Positions 44,548 to 59,675 of a stretch of DNA of 64,000 bases are shown here, one piece after another (position 1 is the first letter of the stretch; every line of letters starts with the position of its first letter). A model generated the notes under the pieces. That model did no database searches, was not told the origin of the DNA, and saw only the letters and a program-made list of their open reading frames with translations. The position numbers were made by a program, and so were the translations under genes. The stretch is from Diogma glabrata (Eukaryota > Arthropoda > Insecta > Diptera > Cylindrotomidae). The stretch spans positions 250,809,394 to 250,873,393 of the forward strand of contig OY856188.1 of the NCBI GenBank assembly GCA_963693315.1. Reading direction: 5' to 3'.

Positions 44548-45977
44548 ATGAAAAACGTGTTCTAGACAGAGTTGTGAAAACTTGACCATTTTTGATTTTC
44601 CTGAAACTTGGCATATAAGTAGTATAGGGGGCACCCCAACATGCATGAAAAATGAAAATTCTGCCAATCCGATGTAACTTTGAAATTAAATTGCTCAAGA
44701 ACGGCTATACCGATTTCATCAAACTTTTTTTTGTTTGATAGATGATTAATTAGTCGTTTGTAAAAAAATTAATTTATTGTTTTTATAATTAATTTTTAAA
44801 TAAAAATATTAAAAAAAACTTTTTTAAAGATGGCGCTAGGGTCAAAGAACAATTGGAATTTAATTAATTTTTTTCTGAAAATAGTTCTATCCTTACTCTA
44901 AAATATATCAAATTTACAAAGAGGATAAAATTCTTGTTCTTGAGATATTTAATTTTAAACATTTTAGGTGCGGCAGAAATTCGAATTTTTCTTCATTTTT
45001 TCAAACAACTTCCATTAACAAAAAATTTTAAAATCAATTTAATTTTAACTTCTTTTATTTTTTAAATATAGTTCTAACCTTCCTTTAAAATATATCAAAT
45101 TTACAAAGATATATTTTAATTTAATTAATTAATTAATTAATTAATGTTCGTTAATTCGTGTTCTTGAGATATTTAATTTTAAAGGTTTTTAGTCATTCTA
45201 AAATTCTAATTGTTCATTATTTTTTCGAACAATTGTTATCATCAAAAAATTTTAACCACTGAAGTTCAAAAATTTTAACCACTGAAGAAAATAATGAACA
45301 ATTAGAATTTTAATCGGACTAAAAATCTTTAAAATTAAATATCTGAAGAACACGAATTAACGCCTCTTTGTAAATTTGATATATTTTAAAGGAAGGTTAG
45401 AACTATATTTTAAAAAAAAAGTTAAAATTTAATTGATTTTAAAATTTTTTGTTAATGGAAGTTGTTTGAAAAAATGAAGAAAAATTCGAATTTCAGCAGC
45501 ACCTAAATTTTTTAAAATCAAATATCTCAAGAACAAGAATTTTATCCTCTTTGTAAATTTGATATATTTTAGAGTAAGGATAGAACTATTTTCAGAAAAA
45601 AAATTAATTAAATTCCAATTGTTCTTTGACCCTAGCGCTATCTTTAAAAAAGTTTTTTTAAAAATTAATTATGAAAACAATAAATTAATTTTTTTTCAAA
45701 CGACTAATTAATCATCTATCAAACAAAAAAAGTTTGATGAAATCGGTATAGCCGTTCTTGAGCAATTTAATTTCAAAGTTACATCGGATTGGCAGAATTT
45801 TCATTTTTCATGCATGTTGGGGTGACCCCTATGCTCAAACTATGCACTTTAAAAAAATTTTAAAATAAGTTGTATTTTTTATTTTGTCCATACTACTTAT
45901 ATGCCAAGTTTCAGGAAAATCAAAAATGGACAAGTTCAAATTTCGACTTTTTTACCTGCGTGGATCACGGTTTTCAT
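44548..45977. mobile_element. Fold-back element G, copy 1 (1.43-kb inverted repeat)
   Basis: The arms, 44548-45224 and 45288-45977, are inverted copies with a loop of about 63 bases. Landmarks are ATGAAAAACG at the left end and CGGTTTTCAT at the right; CCAACATGCATGAAAAATGA (left) and its complement near 45803; and GATGGCGCTAGGGTC against GACCCTAGCGCTATC. Each arm contains two diverged sub-repeats of about 190 bp (TTCTTGAGATATTTAATTTTAAA). The left arm lacks about 56 bp present in the right arm and in G2. There is no coding capacity. As RNA it would form a very long hairpin. Confidence 0.85.
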
Positions 45978-48180
45978 TAATAATTAAAAAAGCCCATAAT
46001 GTTGTCTAAAATACATGCATATATGACAATAATTGATCAAGTATCGATCATTGGTTTCGCATTGATTGGAAATAATCAATAATGATCCTATCCAAAATAG
46101 AGGAATTCAAGCAAATACGTTATTAGCGTAGGTGGCAGTGTGAATAAGCATACAAAACCATGTTGTTATATATGAACTAATTTTGATTATTTTATATACA
46201 ATTTTATATGATACGAACAATCCCTTTTCTAATTAGTTTCAGGATCTTTTTTTTCTACAAAATTTTTTGGTCCACTGTCAGTTACTATTATCATATTTTA
46301 AAACAAGAAAAAATAAAGAAAACGTAAAAGAAATATAATAAAAGAATTTTATTTTAGATAAAAATAATAATAAAAATAAATAGCGACTGTAGGCTAAATA
46401 CCAAAAAGACGAAGAAAATTATTTAAGGACTACATCGTATCATATGAGTTAGTTTAATTATAATTAAATAGTAAAAACAAACGCATACATTCAAATTTAC
46501 ATAAACTCATTCTCGTTCCCATCCATAACCAACTCCTTCCTCATTCCATCGATAAACTTCCTCGTAATACATATGTCAATGATGGTTAGTTTTCCTTTTT
46601 ATTCTGGTTATACACAATATACCAATTTTAGTTTTTAAAAATTACATTAAGCTTGGAGGAGTGAGATGATAATAATGTTGGGTATCTAGAGAACACAACA
46701 AAAGTTAGGATTTTTTTCCATTTAGTTGTGTTTGTTTTTTTATTGTTTAAGATTATGGTCATGTAATAAAATAAAAACAGGAGCGATGTTAGTTTTATAA
46801 TTGTTTTTTATCAGATAGAGTGAAGTTTGTTTTTATACACTTTGAATTTGATATGTGTCATGCTAGGCAGTTTTATAGCGGGTATTGTTTCATTAGATTT
46901 ATGTTTGATATGTTTTAAAAGATATCTTTGTTACAGTGTCAATTATTACATCTTGTATGACTTTTGAGATCATGTATATCTTTCCTTTATTTATAGTTGA
47001 GGTTTTATTAGTACTGAAAGACGATTTGTTGAGTTACAAGATGATTATAAGAAAATGTAAACAACCGATTTGATATGTTTGCTTTTGTGAAATAATTTAA
47101 AAGAAAGGTACAATGCAATCCAACCCTTATTGATTTGCGGATCCTGGTTGACAATTCAACACTTCAAACAATATGCCTATCTAGAATATTCTCCTAATAG
47201 CTTCAGAAACTACAACGGTTAAACTTAAAAAATTTCAGTATAAACACAGCGTCCAAAATAAAACACAAGATAATTATTCTATTAAATAACACTTAAAACT
47301 TTATTAAAAATTAACTTTACTTATATTTGCACGGTTTTATGTTCACAATGCAGCGTTTTATTTAAAATTAATTTACTTAACATAATCGCATTCCACTTAA
47401 ACTGTTCACACCATCGCACTCTAATTAAAACTAACTCTCATGTTGCAAAAGGAATTTCTTAAATATTATTTTGCTTAATTTTTTTAATAATTCGGGATGA
47501 ATCCAAACTGACTTTACAAAGAAAACTCGAGAAATTCTGATGAATTCGATGTCACTATTTTGGATGTACTTATTTCATGTTTTTATTTTTGATCCTTCTT
47601 TTTGAAATAGCTGATTTTGTTGAAATATTGTATAGAAGTTGCAGCATACATACTTATATTGCTTACACAGAATGGCGCACTTAGAATTGTCAGAACTTTC
47701 TTTCCGCATAAAATCGATTAATTAGCAAACCAAGGAGGTCTCACCATATGGGAAAAAACCAAATCAAACTGTTTTCTTATTGGTAAAAACGCGCATTTTC
47801 CTAGTATTTATGACTGTGAAAGTCTTTAGAGAGACCATCCTAAACAACTTTTCAAATCTAGACATTCAAACATTCATAAATGACAACGTTATAACTTCCC
47901 ATCTATAATAAAATAACCGTAAGTTTATCCCTCTATATGATCGTAACGTTTCAAATTGCAATATGGATAACGAGGTCGACTGAGGAGCTATAGGTCGAGA
48001 GCTCAAATTCTGGCGTAGTACATTTTTTTATTGTTTTTTTTTATTTTTTTAAAATAACATTTAAAAAAAGAGGGGTTTTTTGTGAGCAATTAAGTTTAAG
48101 TACATATTGGAAGTCACTTGAGTTTTGCAATTCAAATTTTCTCTAAAATTTGTTTTGAAATTTTTTTGTTTTTGTATTTT
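45978..48180. other. AT-rich DNA, no gene seen
   Basis: Looks like fly non-coding DNA. A pyrimidine-rich patch occurs at 46508-46560. Nothing duplicated elsewhere in the window was noticed. Confidence 0.3.
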
Positions 48181-48262
48181 GTGCCAGGATTCGAACTCGC
48201 ACTCATCAGAGACACATGTTCAAATCCCGTGTGTCTTACACAACTTAGCCACAGCGGCGATG
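48181..48262 (-). pseudogene. tRNA-like sequence (Ser/Leu-type shape)
   Basis: Minus strand reads GCCGCTGTGGCTAAGTTG (A box) and, after a long variable region, GAGTTCGAATCCTGGCAC (B box and 3' stem). The distance is close to 60 bases, fitting a tRNA with a long variable arm, but the 5' and 3' ends do not pair fully and the anticodon loop is unclear. A tRNA pseudogene or head of a SINE is most likely. Confidence 0.5.
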
Positions 48263-48474
48263 AACGAACCATATTTTAATTTTCATGTTCAGATAATTTC
48301 TAAATTTAAAATTCATCATTTTTCATATATACTTAAGTTGAATCTTTCATCTATGATTACATATTGGCTTAAGACTTAAAATGTATACATATAGGTTGAC
48401 TTAAGATGTTGTCAAAATATTCTCTCATCCTATGAATTCATACATAGTAATGTCTAGAAATTTAATACAAAAAA

Positions 48475-50500
48475 TCCAAAAGAAATTAAAATTATTGTTT
48501 TTTTATTCATAAATACATAAAAATCATAAAAAATTCGTTTTAAGAATTTTGAAATTGATCGATAATGTAGTTTTTTAAAGTCATTGCTTTTAAACTTATA
48601 TGTGTTATAGCTACTGTTTTTACCTGTTTCGTTCAACTTACTATCATTTCGACATTAACAAGAAAATTAATTAATTTTTTAATAGGCAGTACTAAAAATC
48701 ATATAAACGTGGTTTTCCGATCATTATTTTCCATAATTTCATTCCAGTGAAATAAAATAAGGAAAAACAAAACTAGAATTTACGTATATGTATATTTCTC
48801 TTTCAATATGAGTTGACATCTTCATCACAAAAGACTGATTTAAACAGTATAAGGCTGTGGACAATTTAGGATACTTAAATTTATCAATAATATAGTTTTT
48901 ATGACATCTACAATATTTTCCTCAGTTTTTTAGAAGAAACGTTTCGTGGCTAATCCGTTTTTTTATACTTTTTGTTGTTGTTTTCTTTTTTCATTTTTTC
49001 TATTTTCTGTTAAAAAAATTAAATTTTTAAATTTTTTTTATTAAAATATTGAATGGTAATTTTTGTTTTAAATTTTATTTGATTTTCAATAAGTAAAAGA
49101 TATGTAATATGTATTATGAAAAAAAGTTAGAATTTCGAAAGTTTCATAAAACATTCTAGTTTTTTAGGAATAATTTATACATTAAATAGTAAAGTTGGTA
49201 AAGGTATTTATAATAAGGTTACTAATTGCAAGATTAAATCTTTATTACAGTTAATTAGTTGAAACGGAATAGATTTAATTTTACTTAAATTAAGTTAAAT
49301 CAATAAAAAATATATTACTGCAGGAATCAGAACCAGAAAATTTAGAAGAAACATAACAAGCATAGAAAAATATAAATTTTCCACATTTTTTTTTAAAGAA
49401 GTTCCAAATACTCAGTACAAAATTTCGTTGTCATTGTCGACGTAGAGGGTTGTGAGAAAGGTCCGAGGTTCAACGCGGACCCTATATTTTTTTATTGATT
49501 TTGTTTATCATTTTTTTTATATAACATAAACTTTATTCCTCTTTATTCATACAAATTCCATTCACGACATTCAAATTTGAAATTTACCGATAATGTAGTT
49601 TTTTAAAATTATTGCTACTGTTAGATTATGTTAAATGATTTTTGTTTCTGTGGTATATCGTCTTCTTAGACACGGAATATTTTTTTATCTCTATAAAATA
49701 AATTTTTTAGTTTGTTATCTAAATACAATTTTTAATTTTTTAACTTTATAATTTTTAATTTGTTATTTTAATTTTCTTTTAAATATTTTGTTAATTAAGT
49801 GGAGATTCAAAGTAAAGTTAAAATTAAATAGTTTAAATTAAAGTAATTATATTAAGGGTATCCAAATTAGCAAAACAAAAAAGACTTTCGCCATTGGTAG
49901 GAATCCGGTTAGAAGAAGAAAAGAAAAAATGGAAAAACAACTCACATAATTCTTTTAAAAAACCATTTATAAATTCTTTTGAAAAAGGTCAAAAAAGATG
50001 ACCGAAATATTAAGAAAAACAATAAATGCCATCAGTAATTCAAATTCAACTGTTTTATTATTGCTACTGTCTTTTAGCCGTTCGTTTAAATTTATATAAT
50101 TTCCATATTAATAAGGTAATTAGTTATTTATTTGACAGGTAGTATTAAAAATCATATAATATTTGTTTTCTATCATTATTTTTGCATAATTTCATTTTCT
50201 GTAAATAAAATAAGAAAAACAAAGACTGCTATTTCAGTATTTTCTTTATAATATTATTTCCATCTTTTTAACCTAACGAAACAATTCGAAATATATATCG
50301 TATACTATTTATAGTACACCTCACTATGTGTTTTTGTAAAATTAGTTAAGCAGAAGGTGCATACAGAATAGGTTTGAAGAGGTTGGATTATGATGGATAG
50401 TAGTTGTATCAAAGTCGAAAGAAAAGAAGAAGAGGGTGTTGGCGTGCAGGAGAAAGGGAGAGGCGGAGCCCGCGCGAAACCCCTTAGTTTCACAATGAAG
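48475..50500 (+). repeat. Large repeat K, copy 1
   Basis: Colinear in reverse with 62433-64000. Matching blocks include TCAATATGAGTTGACATCTT (48807), GTAAAGTTGGTAAAGGTATT (49190), CGTAGAGGGTTGTGAGAAAG (49441), CGATAATGTAGTTTTTTAAA (48559 and 49581) and AATTAGTTAAGCAGAAGGTG (50341). Within K1 the block around CGATAATGTAG and the block AATTTCATT..GTAAATAAAATAAG occur twice, so K1 is itself two related modules. The right end near 50480 reads GGAGCCCGCG. There is a degenerate tRNA-like segment at 49455-49490. No coding frame survives; the 72-codon minus frame at 50305-50523 is shared with K2 but short. Confidence 0.7.
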
Positions 50501-50753
50501 GTGAAACTGAGACGAGGGATCAAGATAACTATTTATACTAAACGAATAGAGTTTTAAGTGAATCTAGCTTCGGTTACTACTGACAAATAGTTGCAGTTTA
50601 AATATACATATATACATAATATAAAATATGTAGTTTGGGGATTTTTGAAATCAATTAAACTCAAGTAAGTAAAGAAGTAATTGGAATTTTTTCAATTCAA
50701 AGGAATGGTTTGAAGTTTCTCAGAAAAATCTCCACTTCACATTTTTTGTGTTT

Positions 50754-52750
<1,997 letters not shown>

Positions 52751-52754
52751 AAAG

Positions 52755-53510
52755 GGTTTCCCGAACACCTCTAAGTTTAAATCTTCAATAACTTCTAATC
52801 CCGGTTCTCGATCTTATTGAAACTTGGTATATAAGGTTTTAGTACAGTTTCCAATATTTCTTCATACTTCTGGTTTGTGAGTTCCGCTTAAAAGGTTTTT
52901 TCATGCGTTTATCCCTACTGTAGCCTTCAATTACCAATCGATTTCCATGAAACGTTGAAAAAACTTTCAAATGACAAGGGAAACAATTTATCAGCTTTTG
53001 GAGTACATTGGATAAAGGGTTAGGGGGTCCACCATACAACAGGTGTTTTTTTCACCATGTTTTTTATGTTTGTTGGGAGCATACAACATTCGTTCGTGAA
53101 TGGATTTTGGTGACACTTTGGAAAAAGGTGCAAATAATTTTGACAAATAATCTGATTAGTTTTTGAGCGATATGGGGGGGTGTTACCCGAGCACCTATTT
53201 TGTTTGAAAGCTCTATAACATCTGTACCTGTTAATCGAATTGGATGAAACTTGGTACATAAGCATTTGAACTGTGAACCGTTCACAGCAGTTCTGCATCA
53301 AAACTTCAGATTTTTCACTTCCGGTAAAACATTTTTTTTTTATTATTTTTTTTATTTTTTGAATTTTTTTCATTGTCTTTATGCACACTACAGCCTCCAA
53401 TAATGAAATGATTATGATGAAACTTATGAAAAAAGTTTCAATTAGTGAGAAGATCATGATCAACTTTTGGGAGACATCGATCAAAGTAGCGGATGGTCTA
53501 CAACACAACT
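52755..53510. repeat. Repeat L, two tandem units of about 423 bp
   Basis: CCCGAACACCTCTAAGTTTA (52759) corresponds to CCCGAGCACCTATTTTGTTT (53187), GAAACTTGGTATATAAG to GAAACTTGGTACATAAG, and ACTGTAGCCTTCAATTACCA to ACTACAGCCTCCAATAATGA. Each ends with a TTTTGGAG.ACAT..GATCAAAG-like block and a T-rich tail. The 162- and 66-codon minus frames across it are not credible genes. Confidence 0.65.
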
Positions 53511-53996
53511 GCTGACTTTTCTCACTTTGTTTTTTAAATTAATTTTGTTATGCCCATAATTTGGTACTGCTCAACAGGTATCGTTTGTAAAATCCAATTC
53601 AGAACAATTTGGTTCTGCATAAGGTGTGTTAACTGAAATCTAGGGCTTGACAGTTCTAACAACCAAAAAATTTGCACTAACAGCAAAGACTAGCTTCCCG
53701 TTAACACAGTTTATATTTTCCATCCTTGAGCTAAAAAATTGCATTTTTTGCATTGTCGTAATTTTACATTTAACAGGTCACCATACAAAGAACTCATCGC
53801 CCCTTCCAACATATGATTTTCTGAATTTATTGTTATGTATTCGCATCATCCATACATAGATAATATTATTGTGTTTCTTCGTTTTGATATATAAAACAAA
53901 ACAAAAGGGGTGCGAATATGAAAACTAAAAACTCTAAATATCAACATTTCTTATAATTAACACTATTTGCCGTTGGCACTTGGCGTAAGTTTTCAA
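53511..53996. other. Anonymous spacer
   Basis: No supported gene; the plus frame 53647-53859 has no recognisable feature. Confidence 0.3.
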
Positions 53997-53997
53997 A

Positions 53998-54283
53998 TAA
54001 CATAATGTCAATCTCTTGTTACTTTACGCAAATAACTTATTTAATAAGTTTAATAAAAAATTAAGGCAAACAAAGTTTTTTTTAATAATTTTACTGTTTC
54101 TCTATATTATTTCAGCTTGTTAGGCCATCTTCTGGATTACTCCAGAAGATGGCCTAGCAAGCGAAAATATATATAGAGTAACAGTAAAATTGTTAAAAAA
54201 AACTTTGTATTATTCCTTAATTTTTTATTAAACTTATTTAATAAGTTATTTGCGTAAAGTAACAAGAGATTGACATTATGTTA
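53998..54283. mobile_element. Near-perfect palindromic MITE (286 bp)
   Basis: Left half from TAACATAATGTCAATCTC and right half ending GAGATTGACATTATGTTA are reverse complements over almost their whole length, with only a few mismatches. The centre is GGCCATCTTCTGGATTACTC followed by CAGAAGATGGCC. Ends compatible with a TTA/TAA target suggest a PIF/Harbinger-type MITE, but in a palindrome the TSD cannot be told from the arm, so the class is uncertain. Confidence 0.85.
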
Positions 54284-56094
54284 GCAACATTTCTATTAAT
54301 AATCATCGGTACACCTGATATTTTCTTTGATCCATTCGAAACATCAAGGTTATAATAGTTTTTGATTATATATTTGCATTCTTTCGAATTTGTTTATTTT
54401 CTTTGTTCATATAAAAACGAAACAGAAGAATTGCTATCATTTAAATTTGTCTCTTCATAGTATAATAAAACAATGAAAGTAATGAATTGTTGCAATACAT
54501 GAAAATCTCCAGTTCTTTTTGTTTGTATTCGTAAATGAAGAAAAGGGCGTTCATAAATTCTGGGTGCGTTTTACGTGTTAAAAATACCAACAAGAAGATC
54601 TTTATATGGTGGATGGAGTAACCTGTGGATTCGTAAATGTTTTTTTTTATATAAATGTATTGCGTATAACAAATGAAAGGAATGTATTGCAACCAACCTC
54701 TTCTCTTACGTTTAATTTTAGAAAAAATACTATTTATGGTTGCATTTTACACAAATAATATTGGTCCACGTTTGATATGAAATCAAAAAATCGAATCTCG
54801 CTTCGGATGTTTTTTAAATATAAAATTAAAAATTTACATAGAGTTCACGTTTTATATTTTTCTGGGATATAACTAATGCGTATGCTAAGTTCGAGGTTAT
54901 AGTTGAACAATTCGTGATTTTTTTTTATAATATTTATAATAAAGTTAGTTTCGCGAGTCATAATTTTGAAAAAGCTTTCATTAGAGTTCGTGATTGAATA
55001 TTCCAAGAATTCGTGCCGTGTTTCAAAAATTTGAAAAAAAAAAAAGAAAAGTAAATTTTTTTAGAAATAAAATTTTTGGTTTTATCCTTAATCGCGCAAA
55101 AAGTTAAGAATTCGAACAATTTAGGCGTCGATATTTGGTTTTCGAGGAAAACCAAAAATTAAGACGGCTCTTCTGGCATTGTGATTGTTGAGAGTGAAAT
55201 CAATTAAAAATGCAAATTTTAAATGATAAAATATAAATTATTTTGAATAAAATATAAAACACAAAAAAAGTTACACATATGTTGTGATGTAAACTGTATA
55301 GATTTATTGAAAGAAATATACTGTTAGTCTTAAACATAAAATAAAGATAATGAAAAAAAAATTGATTATATATGTTGTGTTGTGAACTGTAATTTGTAAT
55401 TATTACCAGAAAAAAGAAGATATTTTTTATATACAATAAATAAATTTAAAATCAAAATTGAAACCTAAAATAGTGTAAATATTTTTGAGTTGATGAAAAA
55501 TAACCGCTAGTTCGCTATTCTCTTTTCGTACGGATGGAACCTTCTTGAATTTGATTCATGCATAAATGACGGCAAAACAAGTTATCACAACTATCAGCTT
55601 TGATCTGGAATAGATACATTTTACCGAATAATTTGGAACATCAAATGTTGGTATAGTAAATCATTATATCTTTCAACTGTTAAACATACCTACATATATG
55701 ACACTACATATGATTATCGCTTTTCAACCGTTAATGTTTTGGTATATCATAAAGAAGGCAGAAGTTTACCTATAAATTGGGACATTGCTGTGGAAGTTGT
55801 GTGGTATTACTGAAGACAATTTGCGTGGATATCTCTTCAATCAACAATTTATTATGATAAGTTCGTATTTTGTTTTTGTTATTATTATATATGCCTATAT
55901 GTTTTGATTCTAATTATTGCTAAACTGAATAATTTTAACATGATTTGCTAGATTGTGAGATAGAGATTCTTTTTCTGGCTTAGGCCATACTGGGTTCTTT
56001 TTTTGCATTTTTTACATTATCCTGGTTTAACGGTATCGCTAGATACCGTTATAACAGTTTGTTGGGATCATAAAGACTTCACTCATTAATCAAT
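54284..56094. other. AT-rich DNA, no gene seen
   Basis: Low-complexity minus frames at 54441-54692, 54958-55155 and 55200-55436. A short inverted pair GGTATCGCTAGATACC lies at 56031-56046. Confidence 0.3.
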
Positions 56095-56360
56095 TTTGAT
56101 GACACTTTGGAAAACCATGGAGATTTTAATGACCAAGAACTGATTAGTTTTTGGACGATATTGGGAAAAGTAGTGCGGAGCCTCCCGAACACTTGCTTAT
56201 TTAAATTTCAATAACATCAGTTCCTGACAATTGATTTTATTTAAACTTGGTATATATGCTTCGAATATAATTGGTAACAGTTCTTCATTCTAGCTTTTTC
56301 TCGTCCAACAAAATTTATGTATTTTGGGATACTACAGCTTTCTTGAATATTTTTATAATT
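56095..56360. repeat. Repeat L, single unit next to the BEL/Pao fossil
   Basis: GACACTTTGGAAAACCATGG and CTGATTAGTTTTTGGACGAT match 53112 and 53150, then CCCGAACACTTGCTTATTTA and AAACTTGGTATATATGC follow in the same order as at 52.8 and 53.2 kb. Confidence 0.6.
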
Positions 56361-57955
56361 AGAACTACGCGAAATCTTTAACATTGGTTAGCCATTAATG
56401 CATGGCGTAACTAAAGAGAAAAGAAGCACGACAAAGTTAAGGATATAGTATTTGGTGGGTCAAGTAAAACGACTACCAGCGTTTCAAAATAACAAATTTT
56501 TGATGGAGCCAACAATTCAACCCTACCTACATTAACCTGTGGTCAATTTTGGTAAACTTTCGGACAAAAAGAATCGCATTGGTTGTTAATATCAATTGAA
56601 AATGTACCGTCAGGTGATCGTAATCGAAGATCACAGAAGTTATCAAACAGTTACATGGCGGGAGAAGCCAGATGATAAATTGAAATGCTTTTAACTAACC
56701 ACAGTCACATTTGGTCTTGCGTTTTGAGATTTTCTTGCTATACGATCGATGCGAAAATTTGCAGCAAGTACTAAGAATCAAGATTTAAAACACCGTCTCC
56801 TAAATAATTTCTATGTATAGTTGACTTACTATAGCAATAGCAATATTGTAAAAGATGCGATTAAATTAAAAAATGAACTAACCAACCAACTATTGACAGC
56901 TAAAGTAACACTAATCAAAAGGACTTCATTACCACGTTTGAAATTATGCAAGAGTTATTTAATAGCCAAGTTGATGTATCTCGTTAAAGAATCTATCCAA
57001 GCTTATACTGAATATTTGGACAGATTCAAAAATTGTTTTGGTTTGCTATTCCATATATCCAGCGCGTTTGCAAACATTTATAGTTAACCGAACAAGTCAA
57101 ATATTAGACTACTTTCCTAGAAAACATTGGAATAACGTAAAATCCAAGGAAAATCCAGCAGATGATGGCTCCTGGAGGTTTTACTCCAAAAAATTTAGTT
57201 GACTTAAAACAATGGTGGAATGTTCCAGACTGAATAATTCATGAGCAAAAGGATTGGCCAACAAGCGGATGAATCAAAATACACTGTATTATTAAACGAT
57301 TATATAAATAGCAAATTTTTGAATTTTGAGTCATCTATACTAACTTTTGGCTAGCAAAATTATGAAGGGGAGTTTAAATTGCAAAAATTATTTCGAGTGG
57401 GAGCATACGTCTTTCGATTCATCCATATCAAGTTCATTAAATCATTCAAAAAAGATGAGAAAAGAAACGGCACCCGACTATCCTCTAAAGCGACGGAAAT
57501 GCGGAAATATTCTTTATCATGTGGATACAGCGAGAGTCATCCAACGAAGAAATACAACAGTATAGTAACAATTCTAAGCTTTTATCTTTAGCTCCTATAT
57601 AGATGAAAACGGGTTGGTTAGAGTTAGTGGCCGTCTTAAGAATGCAGATTGTGACCATGATAGCAAGCATCCTATTAAACTACCGCAGAAACAGAAATTT
57701 ACAACGAGATTAATCTGGGATGTTCATATGAACCGTTTTCTTTTAAGTGGTATAACTCCATTTTTCATATATTGAGATATTTAAGGATTTGCGTTTGCAC
57801 TAATATAATAATACAGGCAAATGTAACTAAAATTTTGTGATATTTTTCACAATTTAAACTTATTTAATTTTATTATGCAATAATAGTTATTTAAAATTAA
57901 AAAGCAATAATTGATTTTTTGGCTCCAAATGAACTTATCCAACTTTCAATAATAG

Positions 57956-58899
57956 ATGAAAACGTGTTCTAGACAGAGTTGTGAAAACTTGACCATTTTT
58001 GATGTTCCTGAAACTTGGCATATAAGTAGTATGGACAAAATAAAAAATACCACTTATTTTAAAATTTTTTTTAAGTGCATAGTTTGAGCATAGGGGGCTC
58101 CCCAACATGCATGAAAAAAGAAAATTCTGCCAATCCGATGTAACTTTGAAATTAAATTGCTCAAGAACGGCTATACCGATTTCATCAAACTTTTTTTTGT
58201 TTGATATATGATTAGTCGGTCCTTTGAAAAAAAATTAATTGTTTTTATAATTAATTTTTAAATAAAAATATTAAAAAACTTTTTTAAAGATGGCGCTAGG
58301 GTCGAAGATAAATTGGAATTTAATTAATTTTTTTTTCTGGAAATAGTTTTTTCTATCTTTACTCTCAAATATATCAAATTGACTCAGAGGCATTAATTTT
58401 TGTTCTAGAGATATTTAATTTTAAAGATTTTCAGTACGACTGAAATTTGAATTTTTCTTCATTTTTTCAAACAACTTCGATTAACAAAAAATTTTAAAAT
58501 CAATTTAATTTTAACTTTTTTGTTTTTAAATATAGCTCTAACCTTACTTTAAAATATATTAAATTTACAAAGAGGCGTTAATTCGTGTTCTTGAGATATT
58601 TAATTTTAAAGATTTTTAGTCCGATTAAAATTCTAATTGTTGTAAAAAATTTTAACCACTGAAGTTCGAGAAAATAATGAGCAATTTGATTTCAAAGTTA
58701 CATCGGATTGGCAGAATTTTCATTTTTCATGCATGTTGGGGTGCCCCTATGCTCAAACTAAGCAGTTTAAAAAATTTTTAAGATAAGCGTATTTTTTATT
58801 TTGTCCATACTATTTTGTCCATACTTCAAGTTTCAGGAAAATCAAAAATGGTCAAGTTCAAATTTCGACTTTTTCACCTGCGTAGATCTCGTTTTTCAT
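57956..58899. mobile_element. Fold-back element G, copy 2
   Basis: Begins ATGAAAACGTGTTCTAGACA and ends CTCGTTTTTCAT, like G1. The left arm is complete, including the segment TAGTTTGAGCATAGGGGGC missing from the G1 left arm. The right arm is shortened: after the centre (about 58640-58680) it jumps to CAATTTGATTTCAAAGTTAC. It lies between two parts of the BEL/Pao pol gene and so was inserted after that element. Confidence 0.8.
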
Positions 58900-59365
58900 C
58901 AAATTTAACATGTTCTAAAAAATAAGTACAAGAGGTAGTATAAGTCCCATGTAAATGGGTCATTCTTTTACCGACACATTTTTGATTTGGCTAAATTTTT
59001 TTTTATGCGGTGTTCGAGGATTTGGATTTTTTGGAAAATATAGCGGTTCTCAATTTCTTGATGAGTTATTTTCAAAAATTCATTATAACTACGGTACTAT
59101 TAAAAATAGAAACTTCTGTTTTGTTTTATTTTAAAGTTAAAAGATGCTAGTTTAAAAAAAAAATAAAATTAACAAAAGTTATTCTATTGATATTAACAAA
59201 TAAAATGTTGAAATCGATCTTTAGCCATTTCTCCAGCCACGCTCCACCCCAAATCGGGCTCTAATGAAGGTATGATTATATATATATAAAAAAGCCATCA
59301 TTATCTTTCTAAAACTACCACTGTCTCAGTTTTTTCCAAAAGTGGAACTTATACCTGCGTCAACA
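58900..59365. other. Unassigned DNA between G2 and the next BEL/Pao segment
   Basis: AT-rich; it holds no recognisable pol motif and may be a further insertion or decayed integrase sequence. Confidence 0.3.
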
Positions 59366-59675
59366 TAAATAACACACTTTATTCGTCAAAATTATTGGAT
59401 AGTTAATGAACGTAGCAAAGCATAAAAGATCACAAGAAAATGTGATATATGCAAATGATGTGAAACTTGCCAGTACGAAAACTATACATCTTACTAGGTC
59501 TTTTGAAAATTGTTGAATTGATTTTGACGGGCTAGTGTATTTAGTTCCAAGAAAAGGCTAGGAAAATAATCACACTTATAAAGAATACAGAAGCAAATTC
59601 GTTTGTTTGGCTGTCAAGGCTATACAGATAGAATGTGTAATGGATATTAGTCCCTGTGCCCACGCCGATTGCATG

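Noticed and set aside
53020..53508. 162-codon minus-strand frame
   Set aside because: It lies across tandem L repeats, has low-complexity Lys/Ile stretches, and shows no domain or conserved codon pattern between units.
57347..57591. Two overlapping 70-codon frames as small genes
   Set aside because: They lie in the decayed linker region of the BEL/Pao pol fossil.
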